This document shows, piece after piece, positions 50,331 to 58,667 of a stretch of 64,000 nucleotides of DNA. The DNA lies in the NCBI GenBank assembly GCA_963665555.2, contig OY762308.1:2604001-2668000 (forward strand), read 5' to 3'. This DNA comes from CAXXXW01 sp963665555. Lineage in GTDB: Bacteria > Pseudomonadota > Alphaproteobacteria > Thalassobaculales > Thalassobaculaceae. Position 1 is the first letter of the stretch, and each line of letters begins with the position of its first letter. A program made the translations under genes and the position numbers. Under the pieces are notes generated by a model that was not told the origin of the DNA, ran no database searches, and saw only the letters and a list, made by a program, of their open reading frames with translations.

Positions 50331-51982
50331 ACGCCGCCGTCGAAACGATGACCGGCGGGGAGGCGCTGGTCCGCTCGCTGGTCGCCGAGGGGGTCGACAC
50401 GCTGTTCGGCCTGCCCGGCGTGCAGCTGGACCCGATGTTCAACGCCCTGCACGACGCCGGCAACGCCGTGCGCGTCGTCAACGCGCGGCACGAGCAGAGC
50501 GTCGCCTACATGGCCTTCGGCTACGCGCGGTCCACCGGCCGGGTGGGAGCCTACGCCGTGGTGCCGGGGCCGGGGCTGCTGAACACGACCGCCGCGCTCT
50601 CGACCGCCTACGGATGCAACGAGCCGGTGCTGGCGCTGACCGGGCAGATCCCGTCGCACGCCATCGGCCGGGGCCTCGGGATGCTGCACGAAATCCCGGA
50701 CCAGCTGGGCGTCATGCGCGGGCTGACGAAATACGCCGCCCGGATCGACCATCCGGCGGACGCGCCCGGCCTCGTCTCGGAGGCGTTCCGGCAAATGCGC
50801 TCCGGCCGGCCGCGCCCGGCGGGGCTCGAGATGGCGATGGACACGATGGCCCGGTCCGCGCCGGTCGCGCCCGGCGGCGGCCGCACGCCGGGCGACCCGC
50901 CGCCGCCGCTCGACCTCGACGGAATCGGCCGCGCGGCGAAAATCCTCGGCGCCGCCGCGCGCCCGATGATCTTCGTCGGCGGCGGGGCCAACCACGCCGC
51001 CGAGGAGGTGCGCGAACTCGCGGAGATGCTCCAGGCGCCGGTCGTCGCCTACCAGAACGGGCGCGGGATCGTGGACGAGCGCCACTGGCTCGGCCATGTC
51101 GCGACCTCCGGCGCCATGCTGTGGGAACGCTGCGACGCCGCGCTCGCCATCGGCTCGCGCTTCCGCGAGCGCGCGGAGTGGGGGATCGACGACGATGTGC
51201 GGATCGTCCATATCGACATCGACCCGACGGAGCCGTCCCGCGCCGGGCGGCCCGACGTGGCCATCGTGGCCGACGCCGCCGAGGCGGCGCGCGCCCTGGT
51301 CGACGCGCTCGGCCCCCACAACCGCGCCCGGCCCTCGCGCGAGGAAGAGGCGCTGGAGGCGAAGGCGCGGGCGGCGCGCCTGATGGAGGAGAAGGCCGGC
51401 CCGCAGATGGCCTGGCTGCGCGCGCTCCGCGCCGCCCTGCCGGAGGACGGCCTGCTGGTCGACGAGTTCACGCAGGTCGGCTACATGTCGCGGGTCGGCT
51501 TTCCCGTGTACCGGCCGCGCGCCATCGTCACGCCCGGCTACCAGGGCACGCTGGGCTACGGCTACGCGACGGCGCTCGGCGTCAAGGTGGCGCATCCGGA
51601 CCGGCCGGTGCTGTCGATCTCCGGCGACGGCGGTTTCATGTACACGATGCCGGAGATCGCGACGGCGATCCACCACGGCATCGACCTGGTGGCCGTGGTG
51701 TTCGCCGACGGCGCCTACGGCAACGTGCTTCGGATGCAGCGCGAACTGCACGGCGGCCGGGTGATCGCGTCGGAGTTCACGAACCCCGATTTCGTGCGGC
51801 TGGCGGAGAGTTTCGGCGCGCTGGGGCTGCGCGCGGAGACGCCGGACGCGCTGGCGGCGGCGATCGCGGCGGGCTTCGATTCCGGCCGGCCGACGCTGGT
51901 CGAGGTTCCGGTCGGCGTCTTCCCCGAACCCTTCGACGTCATCCGCCCGCCCCCCACGCGCGGCCGCAAGGCCCGGACATAG
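50327..51982 (+). CDS. Thiamine-diphosphate-dependent enzyme (acetolactate synthase-like)
   Basis: 551 residues. ThDP enzyme with N-terminal PYR domain holding Glu56 in NARHEQSVAYMAFGYARSTG, middle domain MIFVGGGANHAAEEVRELAE, and C-terminal PP domain with GDGGFMYTMPEIATAIHHGI and the Asn in FADGAYGN. The length and spread match acetolactate synthase, benzoylformate decarboxylase and similar. No small regulatory subunit is present, which argues for a catabolic decarboxylase or carboligase. Overlaps the molybdenum hydroxylase gene by four bases. Confidence 0.92.
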   Translation: MNAAVETMTGGEALVRSLVAEGVDTLFGLPGVQLDPMFNALHDAGNAVRVVNARHEQSVAYMAFGYARSTGRVGAYAVVPGPGLLNTTAALSTAYGCNEPVLALTGQIPSHAIGRGLGMLHEIPDQLGVMRGLTKYAARIDHPADAPGLVSEAFRQMRSGRPRPAGLEMAMDTMARSAPVAPGGGRTPGDPPPPLDLDGIGRAAKILGAAARPMIFVGGGANHAAEEVRELAEMLQAPVVAYQNGRGIVDERHWLGHVATSGAMLWERCDAALAIGSRFRERAEWGIDDDVRIVHIDIDPTEPSRAGRPDVAIVADAAEAARALVDALGPHNRARPSREEEALEAKARAARLMEEKAGPQMAWLRALRAALPEDGLLVDEFTQVGYMSRVGFPVYRPRAIVTPGYQGTLGYGYATALGVKVAHPDRPVLSISGDGGFMYTMPEIATAIHHGIDLVAVVFADGAYGNVLRMQRELHGGRVIASEFTNPDFVRLAESFGALGLRAETPDALAAAIAAGFDSGRPTLVEVPVGVFPEPFDVIRPPPTRGRKART

Positions 51983-52009
51983 CGAAAGCGCAACGAAAGG
52001 AAACCAACC

Positions 52010-52702
52010 ATGACCGAAACCGCCCTCATCGTCGGGACCGGGCCGGGGCTGAGCGCCTCGCTGGCCCGGCTGTTCGCCAGGGAGGGGATGAAGGTGGCGG
52101 TCGCCGCCCGGACCCCCGGCAAGCTCGCCGGCCTCGCGGCGGAGACCGGGGCCGAGGTCCACGCCTGCGACGCGACCGACATCGACGGCGTGGCCGCGCT
52201 GTTCGCGGCGACCGACAAGACGATCGGCACGCCGGACATCGTGGTCTACAACCCCTCGGCCAGGGTGCGCGGCCCGATCGGGGACCTCGATCCCGCCGGC
52301 ACGCGCAAGGCGATCGAGGTGACCTGCTTCGGCGCCTTCCTGGTGGCGCAGCAGGCGGCGCGGCGGATGCTGGAGCGCGGCAGCGGCAGCATCTTCTTCA
52401 CCGGCGCGTCGGCGGGGGTGAAGGGGTATCCGCAATCCTCCGTCTTCGCCATGGGCAAGTTCGGCCTGCGCGGCCTGTGCCAGTCGCTGGCCCGCGAACT
52501 GCACCCCCAGGGCATCCATATCGGCCATTTCGTGATCGACGGCGGCATCGAGGCCGAGCACCGGCCGGAGCGCCGGGGCCGCGGCGACGACAGCTGGCTG
52601 CTGCCGGACGCGATCGCCGACACCTACCTGCATGTGCACCGCCAGCACCGCAGCTCCTGGGCCTGGGAGGTCGAGCTCCGGCCGTGGCTGGAGACCTTCT
52701 GA
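52010..52702 (+). CDS. SDR family protein with Phe in place of the catalytic Tyr
   Basis: 230 residues. Rossmann start TALIVGTGPGLSASLARLFA and a Ser at 134 in FTGASAG. The usual YxxxK is F146-A-M-G-K150 in SSVFAMGKFGLRGLCQS, so the proton-donor Tyr is missing although Lys remains. Other members of this divergent SDR group share this change in my memory. The cofactor loop GTGPGLS is also unusual. It may act as a noncatalytic or altered dehydrogenase. It follows the ThDP enzyme by 27 bases. Confidence 0.88.
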   Translation: MTETALIVGTGPGLSASLARLFAREGMKVAVAARTPGKLAGLAAETGAEVHACDATDIDGVAALFAATDKTIGTPDIVVYNPSARVRGPIGDLDPAGTRKAIEVTCFGAFLVAQQAARRMLERGSGSIFFTGASAGVKGYPQSSVFAMGKFGLRGLCQSLARELHPQGIHIGHFVIDGGIEAEHRPERRGRGDDSWLLPDAIADTYLHVHRQHRSSWAWEVELRPWLETF

Positions 52703-52799
52703 CGGCGGCGCCCGCGCCCGCCCCGGCCCTGCTTTTCGCGTTGACTCGCGGCGGCGGAAGCGCGTTGATGCCCCGGCGCGGCGGCGGGATGGACGGGCG

Positions 52800-53933
52800 A
52801 TGAGGATACGGGGATCGGTGATCGCGGCGGCGGTCTTCGCGCTCGCGGCGGGCGGCTGGATCCTCTCCGGCCAGCTCGGCGACGCGCCGGCGAAACCCGC
52901 CGGGGCGCCGGAGGCCGCGCCGCCCGCCGAGGACAAGGTTTTCCGCGTGCGCACGCGGCGCGTGCGCGCCGAGCCTTACGCCAGCGTCCTGCTGGTCACC
53001 GGGCAGACCGAGGCCTCGCGGCGGGTGACGCTGCGCGCCCGGGCCGAGGGCCGGGTGGTCGCGCTGGAGGCGCCGGAGGGCGCGGCGGCCGCGCGCGGCG
53101 CGGTCGCGGTCCGCCTCGACCCCGAGGACCTGGAGGCAAGGATCGAGGAGGCGGAGGCGCGGATCGCGCAGCGCGAGCTGGAGTTCGACGCGGCCAGCAA
53201 GCTCGCCGAAAAGGGCTTCCAGGCGCGGACCCGGCGCGCCGGCGCCCGCGCCAACCTGGAGGCCGCCCGCGCCGCGCTGGAGCGCCACCGGGCCGCGCTC
53301 GACAAGACCGTCGTGCGGATGCCGTTCGACGGCGTGCTGAACCGCCGCCATGTCGAGGTCGGCGACGTGCTGCGCAAGGCCGACCGCGTGGCCGAGGCGA
53401 TCGACCTCGACCCGATCCTGGTCGCGGCCTTCCTCTCGGAGGCCGATTACCGGCGCGCGCGGCCGGGCCTGCGGGCGACCGCCCGGCTGGCCGACGGGAC
53501 GGAAGCGGAGGGGACGATCAGCTACGTCTCCGCCGCCGCCGAACCCGGCACGCGGACCTTCCGGGTCGAACTCGAAATCCCCAACCCGGACGGCGCGCTG
53601 GCGGCCGGCGTGACGGCGGAGTTGTCGCTGCCGCTGCCGCCGGTGGAGGCGCACCGGATTTCCGCCGCGCTGTTCACGCTCGACGGGGCCGGGCGGCTCG
53701 GCGTCAAGACGGTGGACGCGAACGATGTCGTGCGGTTCGCGCCGGTCGAGATCGTCGGCGGGACCGAGCGCGAGGTCTTCGTGACCGGCCCGCCGGCCGA
53801 GGCGCGCGTGATCGTCGTCGGGCAGGACTTCGTGGTCGCCGGCCAGACGGTCGAGCCGGTGGACGAGAACGAGGCCGAAAGCGCCGGCGAAGGCGAAAGC
53901 GGGGGCGGCGGGGACGGAGGCTCCGGCTCGTGA
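52800..53933 (+). CDS. RND efflux periplasmic adaptor (HlyD/MFP family)
   Basis: 377 residues. N-terminal membrane anchor (GSVIAAAVFALAAGGWIL), lipoyl/hairpin region with RVTLRARAEGRVVALEAPEG and a coiled-coil hairpin (EARIEEAEARIAQRELEFDA, ARANLEAARAALERHRAALD), then VVRMPFDGVLNRRHVEVGD. The C-terminus is Gly/Glu-rich. It joins an AcrB-type pump to an outer membrane channel. GTGA overlap with the pump gene. No TolC-like gene is adjacent. Confidence 0.94.
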   Translation: MRIRGSVIAAAVFALAAGGWILSGQLGDAPAKPAGAPEAAPPAEDKVFRVRTRRVRAEPYASVLLVTGQTEASRRVTLRARAEGRVVALEAPEGAAAARGAVAVRLDPEDLEARIEEAEARIAQRELEFDAASKLAEKGFQARTRRAGARANLEAARAALERHRAALDKTVVRMPFDGVLNRRHVEVGDVLRKADRVAEAIDLDPILVAAFLSEADYRRARPGLRATARLADGTEAEGTISYVSAAAEPGTRTFRVELEIPNPDGALAAGVTAELSLPLPPVEAHRISAALFTLDGAGRLGVKTVDANDVVRFAPVEIVGGTEREVFVTGPPAEARVIVVGQDFVVAGQTVEPVDENEAESAGEGESGGGGDGGSGS

Positions 53934-56900
53934 ACGCGCTGATCGACGCGGCGCTGGCCCGCTCGCGCACCACGCTGATGGCGCTGGTCCTGATTCTCGT
54001 CACGGGCGCGGTCGCCTATGTCCAGATCCCCAAGGAGTCCGACCCCGACGTCAACGTGCCCATCGTCTATGTGAGCATGAAGCACGACGGGATTTCGCCG
54101 GAGGACGCCGAAACCCTGCTGTTGCGCCCGATCGAGACCGCGCTGCGCGGCGTCGCGGGCGTGAAGGAAATGCGCTCCAACGCCTACCAGGGCGGCGCCA
54201 ACACGGTCCTGGAGTTCGACGCCGGGTTCGACGCGGACAAGGCGCTGGCGGACGTTCGCGAGGAGGTCGACCTCGCCCGGGCCGACCTGCCCGACGACAC
54301 CGACGAGCCGCAGGTCCACGAGGTGAACCTGAGCCTGTTCCCGGTGCTGGTCGTCACGCTCTCCGGCGACGTTCCGGAACGGACCCTGCTGCACCTCGCG
54401 CGCGGGCTGCGCGACGCGATCGAGAGCGTCCCCAGCGTGCTGGAGGCCAAGCTGACCGGCGACCGGGAGGAACTGGTCGAGATCGTGGTCGATCCCCTCG
54501 CGCTCGACGGCTACGGGATCGACGCCAAGGCGGTGCTCCAGGCCGTCGGGCGGTCCAACCTGCTGGTGGCGGCGGGAACGCTGGACACCGGCAACGGCCG
54601 CTTCCCCATCAAGGTGCCCGGCCTTTACGAGACCGCGCCCGACCTGCTCGCCCAGCCGATCAAGGTCGCCGGGGATTCGGTCGTGACGGTGGGCGACATC
54701 GCCCATGTGCGCCGCTCCTTCAAGGACCGGAGCTCGCTCGCCCGGCTGTCCGGCGAGCCGGCGATCGGGCTGGAGGTCTCCAAGCGCCAGGGCGAGAACA
54801 TCGTCGAGACCGTGCTCTGGGTGCGCGGCGTGACGGAGGCGGTGACCCGCGACTGGCCGGAGGCGGTCAAGGTCACCTTCTCGCAGGACCGCTCGACCCG
54901 CATCCACACCATGCTGCGCGACCTCCAGAACAACGTGCTGAGCGCGGTGATCCTGGTGATGGTGCTGGTGGTGGGCGTGCTCGGCTGGCGTTCCGGCCTG
55001 CTGGTGGGGGTCGCGATACCGGGGTCCTTCCTGCTCGGCATCCTGGTCCTCTCGACGCTCGGCCTGTCGGTCAACATCGTGGTGCTGTTCAGCCTGATCC
55101 TCGCCGTCGGGATGCTGGTGGACGGCGCGATCGTGGTCACGGAATACGCCGACCGCCGCATGGCCGGGGGCGCGCCGCGCGCGCAAGCCTACGGCGACGC
55201 GGCCAAGCGCATGGCCTGGCCGATCACGGCCTCCACGGCGACGACGCTGGCCGTCTTCATGCCGCTGCTGTTCTGGCCGGGCATGGTCGGCGAGTTCATG
55301 AAGTTCCTCCCCGTCACCCTGATCGCGACGCTGAGCGCCTCGCTGCTGATGGCGCTGGTTTTCGTGCCGGCGCTGGGGGCGCAAATCGGCAGGCCGGGAA
55401 TCGCGGACCCGGCGGCGCGGCACGCGCTGGTGGCGGCGGAGGAGGGGAATTTCGTCCGCATCCGGGGGATTTCGGGGCTGTATGTCGCCGTGCTGCGCCG
55501 GGCGCTGCGGCATCCGGGCAAGGTCGTGTTCCTCGCCTTCGCGGCGCTGGTCGGCGTGCAGGTCCTCTACGCCGCGGTCGGCAAGGGCGTCGAGTTCTTC
55601 CCCGACGTGGAGCGGGACGCCGCCAACATCCACATCCACGCCCGCGGCAACCTCTCGACGGCGGAGAAGGTCGCGCTGGTCTCCGACGTGGAGCGCGAGG
55701 TGCTGGCGCTGGACGAGTTCGACTCGGTCTACACCTTCATCGGCCGGCGCCGCGGCGCGACGCAAAACATCTCCGACGACACGATCGGCACGATCCAGCT
55801 CGAATTCAAGGACTGGCGCCAGCGCCGCCCGGCGAAGGAGATCCTCGCCGACATCGTCGAACGCGCGAGCGCCTACGCCGGCGTCGTCGTCGAGCCGGTC
55901 GAGGACGAGGCCGGCCCGCCGACGGGCAAGCCGGTGCATGTCCGCCTGCTTTCCGACGATCCGGAGAAGCTGGTCGCGGCCGTCGCCAGGGTGCGCGCGA
56001 AGTTCGACTCGATGGCCGGGCTGGCCAATATCGAGGACGAGCGCGACGTGCCCGGCATCGAATGGCGGCTCCGGGTGGACCGCGCCCAGGCCGCCAAGTT
56101 CGGCGCCGACGTGGCCCTGGTCGGCCAGTACGTGCAGCTGGTCACGCGCGGCCTCAAGATCACCGGCTACACGCCCGACGACAGCGAGGAGGAGATCGAT
56201 GTCGTCGTGCGCTACCCGGAGGCCTACCGCAAGCTCGACCAGTTGCGGCGCATCCGCATCCAGACCCCGACCGGGCTGGTCCCCGTCTCCAATTTCGTCG
56301 AATGGGAGCCGGCCGAAAAGGTCGGCCGCATCAAGCGGGTCGACGCCACGCGGGCGATGAGCGTCAAGGCGGACGTCGCCCCCGGCGTGCTGGCCGACGA
56401 CAAGGCGCGGGAACTGCGCGCGTGGCTCGAGGAGGCCGGCCCGTTCGACGGCGTGCGCGCCGTCTTCAAGGGCGAGGACGAGGAGCAGAAGGAGGCCCAG
56501 GCCTTCCTCGTGCGGGCCTTCGCGGTGGCGCTGTTCGTGATGGCGATCATCCTGGTCACGCAGTTCAACAGCTTCTACAGCGCGCTGCTGATCCTCTCGG
56601 CGGTGGTCATGTCCACCATCGGCGTGATGATCGGGCTGATGGTCACCGGCCGGCCCTTCGGCATCGTGATGACCGGCGTCGGCGTGATCGCGCTGGCGGG
56701 GATCGTGGTGAACAACAACATCGTGCTCATCGACACATTCGACCGGATGCGGGCGCGGTCGCGCGACACGATGGACGCCGTGCTCCGCACCGGGGCGCAG
56801 CGCCTGCGGCCGGTGCTGCTGACCACGGTGACGACGATCCTCGGCCTGATGCCAATGGTGCTGCAGGTCAACATCGATTTCGTGACGCGGGAGGTCGCGG

Positions 56901-57109
56901 TCGGCGCGCCCTCGACCCAGTGGTGGGTCCACCTCGCCACCGCCATCGTCTTCGGCCTCGGCTTCGCCAGCGTGCTGACGCTGATCGTCACGCCCTGCGC
57001 GCTGATGCTGCGAGGCAACGCCGCCGACTGGGCCGCGCGGCGCCGCGCGCGCCGCGCCGCCGCGCGGACGGAGGCCGCCGCCGAACCGCCGTCCGCCCCG
57101 GCGGAATAG
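53930..57109 (+). CDS. RND efflux transporter, AcrB family permease
   Basis: 1059 residues from GTG 53930. Proton-driven inner-membrane exporter. Twelve helices with two large periplasmic loops are evident. Motifs include QIPKESDPDVNVPIVYVSMK, VEEVDLA-like RADLPDDTDEPQVHEVN, the helix-4 motif LILAVGMLVDGAIVVTEYAD (Asp proton relay) and the TM10-11 region GVIALAGIVVNNNIVLIDTF. The C-terminus is Ala/Glu-rich. The substrate is unknown. It is convergent with pssA. Confidence 0.95.
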   Translation: MNALIDAALARSRTTLMALVLILVTGAVAYVQIPKESDPDVNVPIVYVSMKHDGISPEDAETLLLRPIETALRGVAGVKEMRSNAYQGGANTVLEFDAGFDADKALADVREEVDLARADLPDDTDEPQVHEVNLSLFPVLVVTLSGDVPERTLLHLARGLRDAIESVPSVLEAKLTGDREELVEIVVDPLALDGYGIDAKAVLQAVGRSNLLVAAGTLDTGNGRFPIKVPGLYETAPDLLAQPIKVAGDSVVTVGDIAHVRRSFKDRSSLARLSGEPAIGLEVSKRQGENIVETVLWVRGVTEAVTRDWPEAVKVTFSQDRSTRIHTMLRDLQNNVLSAVILVMVLVVGVLGWRSGLLVGVAIPGSFLLGILVLSTLGLSVNIVVLFSLILAVGMLVDGAIVVTEYADRRMAGGAPRAQAYGDAAKRMAWPITASTATTLAVFMPLLFWPGMVGEFMKFLPVTLIATLSASLLMALVFVPALGAQIGRPGIADPAARHALVAAEEGNFVRIRGISGLYVAVLRRALRHPGKVVFLAFAALVGVQVLYAAVGKGVEFFPDVERDAANIHIHARGNLSTAEKVALVSDVEREVLALDEFDSVYTFIGRRRGATQNISDDTIGTIQLEFKDWRQRRPAKEILADIVERASAYAGVVVEPVEDEAGPPTGKPVHVRLLSDDPEKLVAAVARVRAKFDSMAGLANIEDERDVPGIEWRLRVDRAQAAKFGADVALVGQYVQLVTRGLKITGYTPDDSEEEIDVVVRYPEAYRKLDQLRRIRIQTPTGLVPVSNFVEWEPAEKVGRIKRVDATRAMSVKADVAPGVLADDKARELRAWLEEAGPFDGVRAVFKGEDEEQKEAQAFLVRAFAVALFVMAIILVTQFNSFYSALLILSAVVMSTIGVMIGLMVTGRPFGIVMTGVGVIALAGIVVNNNIVLIDTFDRMRARSRDTMDAVLRTGAQRLRPVLLTTVTTILGLMPMVLQVNIDFVTREVAVGAPSTQWWVHLATAIVFGLGFASVLTLIVTPCALMLRGNAADWAARRRARRAAARTEAAAEPPSAPAE

Positions 57110-57130
57110 GCCCGCCGCCGGCCGCCCGGC

Positions 57131-57928
57131 TCAGCCTCGCCCGTCCGGCCCGGCGTCCCCGGCCTCGCGCCGCGCCGCCGCCGCCGCGGCCGCCAGCCGC
57201 CGGTGCGCGCGCAGGCTGAACGGGATGCTCCCGAGGTAGAGCAGGATCAGCCCGGCGAGGGTGAGCCACGGCGCGCCGAGGAACCCGGCGATGACCAGCC
57301 CCGCCCCCGCCAGCGCCGGGCGGCGCCACGCCCTGCGAAGCCGCGCGCCCTTGATCGAATAGGTCGGCGTCCGGCTCACCATGAAGAGGCCGACGAGCAC
57401 CATCCAGCACGACACCGCGTGCGGCTGCGACACGATCCCGGGCCCGGCCTCGAAGCTCAGGATCGGCGGCAGCAGGCCCAGCATCGCCGCCGCCGGCGCC
57501 GGCGTCCCGGCGAAGAAGCGGTTGGAGAAGGCCGGCCGGTCCGGGTCGTCCAGCGCGGTGTTGAACCGCGCCAGCCGCAGCGCCATGCAGGTGGCGAAGA
57601 ACAGCGCCCCGGTCCAGCCGAGGCCGCGCGCGTCCTCCGCCGCCCACAGGAACAGGATCAGCGCCGGCGCCACGCCGAAGGCGACGAAATCCGACAGCGA
57701 GTCGAGTTCCGCGCCGAACCGGCTCTGCGCCTTCAGGCGGCGCGCCATGTAGCCGTCCAGCCCGTCCAGCACCGCCGCGACGACGATGGCGCCCACCGCG
57801 AACTCCCACCGCTCCTGCAGCGCGAAGCGGATGCCGGTCATCCCGGCGCACAGCGCCATCACCGTGATCAGGTTGGGGACCAGCGCGCCGATCGGGATTC
57901 CGCGGAACCGGCGGGGCTGCGGCTTCAT
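57131..57928 (-). CDS. pssA: CDP-diacylglycerol-serine O-phosphatidyltransferase
   Basis: 265 residues. Makes phosphatidylserine in the inner membrane. The CDP-alcohol phosphotransferase motif is VLDGLDGYMARRLKAQSRFG followed by AELDSLSDFVAFGVAP. Several membrane helices follow. The start GFIPRNRRG-like leader (MKPQPRRFRGIPIGALVPNL) is typical. Sits just downstream of psd on the same strand (16 bases), so a phosphatidylethanolamine synthesis operon. Confidence 0.95.
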   Translation of the reverse strand: MKPQPRRFRGIPIGALVPNLITVMALCAGMTGIRFALQERWEFAVGAIVVAAVLDGLDGYMARRLKAQSRFGAELDSLSDFVAFGVAPALILFLWAAEDARGLGWTGALFFATCMALRLARFNTALDDPDRPAFSNRFFAGTPAPAAAMLGLLPPILSFEAGPGIVSQPHAVSCWMVLVGLFMVSRTPTYSIKGARLRRAWRRPALAGAGLVIAGFLGAPWLTLAGLILLYLGSIPFSLRAHRRLAAAAAAARREAGDAGPDGRG

Positions 57929-57944
57929 CCCCCGGCCCTCCGCG

Positions 57945-58661
57945 TCACCGGACCTCGCCCCGGCGCGGCTTCTCGTCCGAGGCCAGTTCCGCCAGCACGG
58001 TCTCGCCGGCGACCGAACGCTGGCCGACGACGACGAGGGGCGCCGCGCCCGGCGGCAGGTACAGGTCGACCCGGCTGCCGAAGCGGATCAGCCCGAACCG
58101 CTCGCCGGCCCGGACCTCCCAACCCTCCTCCAGGCGGCAGACGATGCGCCGCGCCACCAGGCCCGCGATCTGCACGACGCCCATGGCGCCGCCGCCGGGA
58201 AGGTCGAGGCGGATCGCCTGGCGCTCGTTCTCCTCGCTCGCCTTGTCGAGGGAGGCGTTCACGAAACGGCCGGGCGTGTAGGCCAGCCGGCCGATCCGCC
58301 CGTCGTGGGGCAGCCGGTTCACATGGCAGTCGAACACGTTCATGAACACGGCGATCCGCAACACCGGCGCGGTTCCCATGTCGAGTTCGGGCGGCGGCCG
58401 CGCGTCGCCGATGGACTGCACCACGCCGTCGGCCGGCGCGATCGCCAGCCCCTCGCGGAGCGGCGTCGTGCGGTCCGGGTCGCGGAAGAACCAGAAGCAC
58501 CACGCCGCCAGGACCGCGCCGACGGCTCCCAGCCACGGCGAGAGGAGCCAGAGCGCGGCGGCGGCGGCGGCGAAACCGGCGACGAAGGGCCGGCCCTCGC
58601 GCGCCAGCCGGACCGACACGCCCATGACGATGAAGCCCCCGTCGCCGTTCGCCGCCGCCAT
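57945..58661 (-). CDS. psd: Phosphatidylserine decarboxylase (short form)
   Basis: 238 residues. Pyruvoyl enzyme made as a proenzyme and cleaved at Gly-Ser in GLIRFGSRVDLYLPPG near the C-terminus. CFWFFRDPDRTTP, LAIAPADGVVQSIGDA and FMNVFDCHVNRLPHDG are hallmark motifs of the short psd group. Membrane anchor near the N-terminus. Ends just before pssA. The LysM gene lies immediately upstream on the same strand with a six-base gap. Confidence 0.95.
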   Translation of the reverse strand: MAAANGDGGFIVMGVSVRLAREGRPFVAGFAAAAAALWLLSPWLGAVGAVLAAWCFWFFRDPDRTTPLREGLAIAPADGVVQSIGDARPPPELDMGTAPVLRIAVFMNVFDCHVNRLPHDGRIGRLAYTPGRFVNASLDKASEENERQAIRLDLPGGGAMGVVQIAGLVARRIVCRLEEGWEVRAGERFGLIRFGSRVDLYLPPGAAPLVVVGQRSVAGETVLAELASDEKPRRGEVR

Positions 58662-58667
58662 CGCGCC

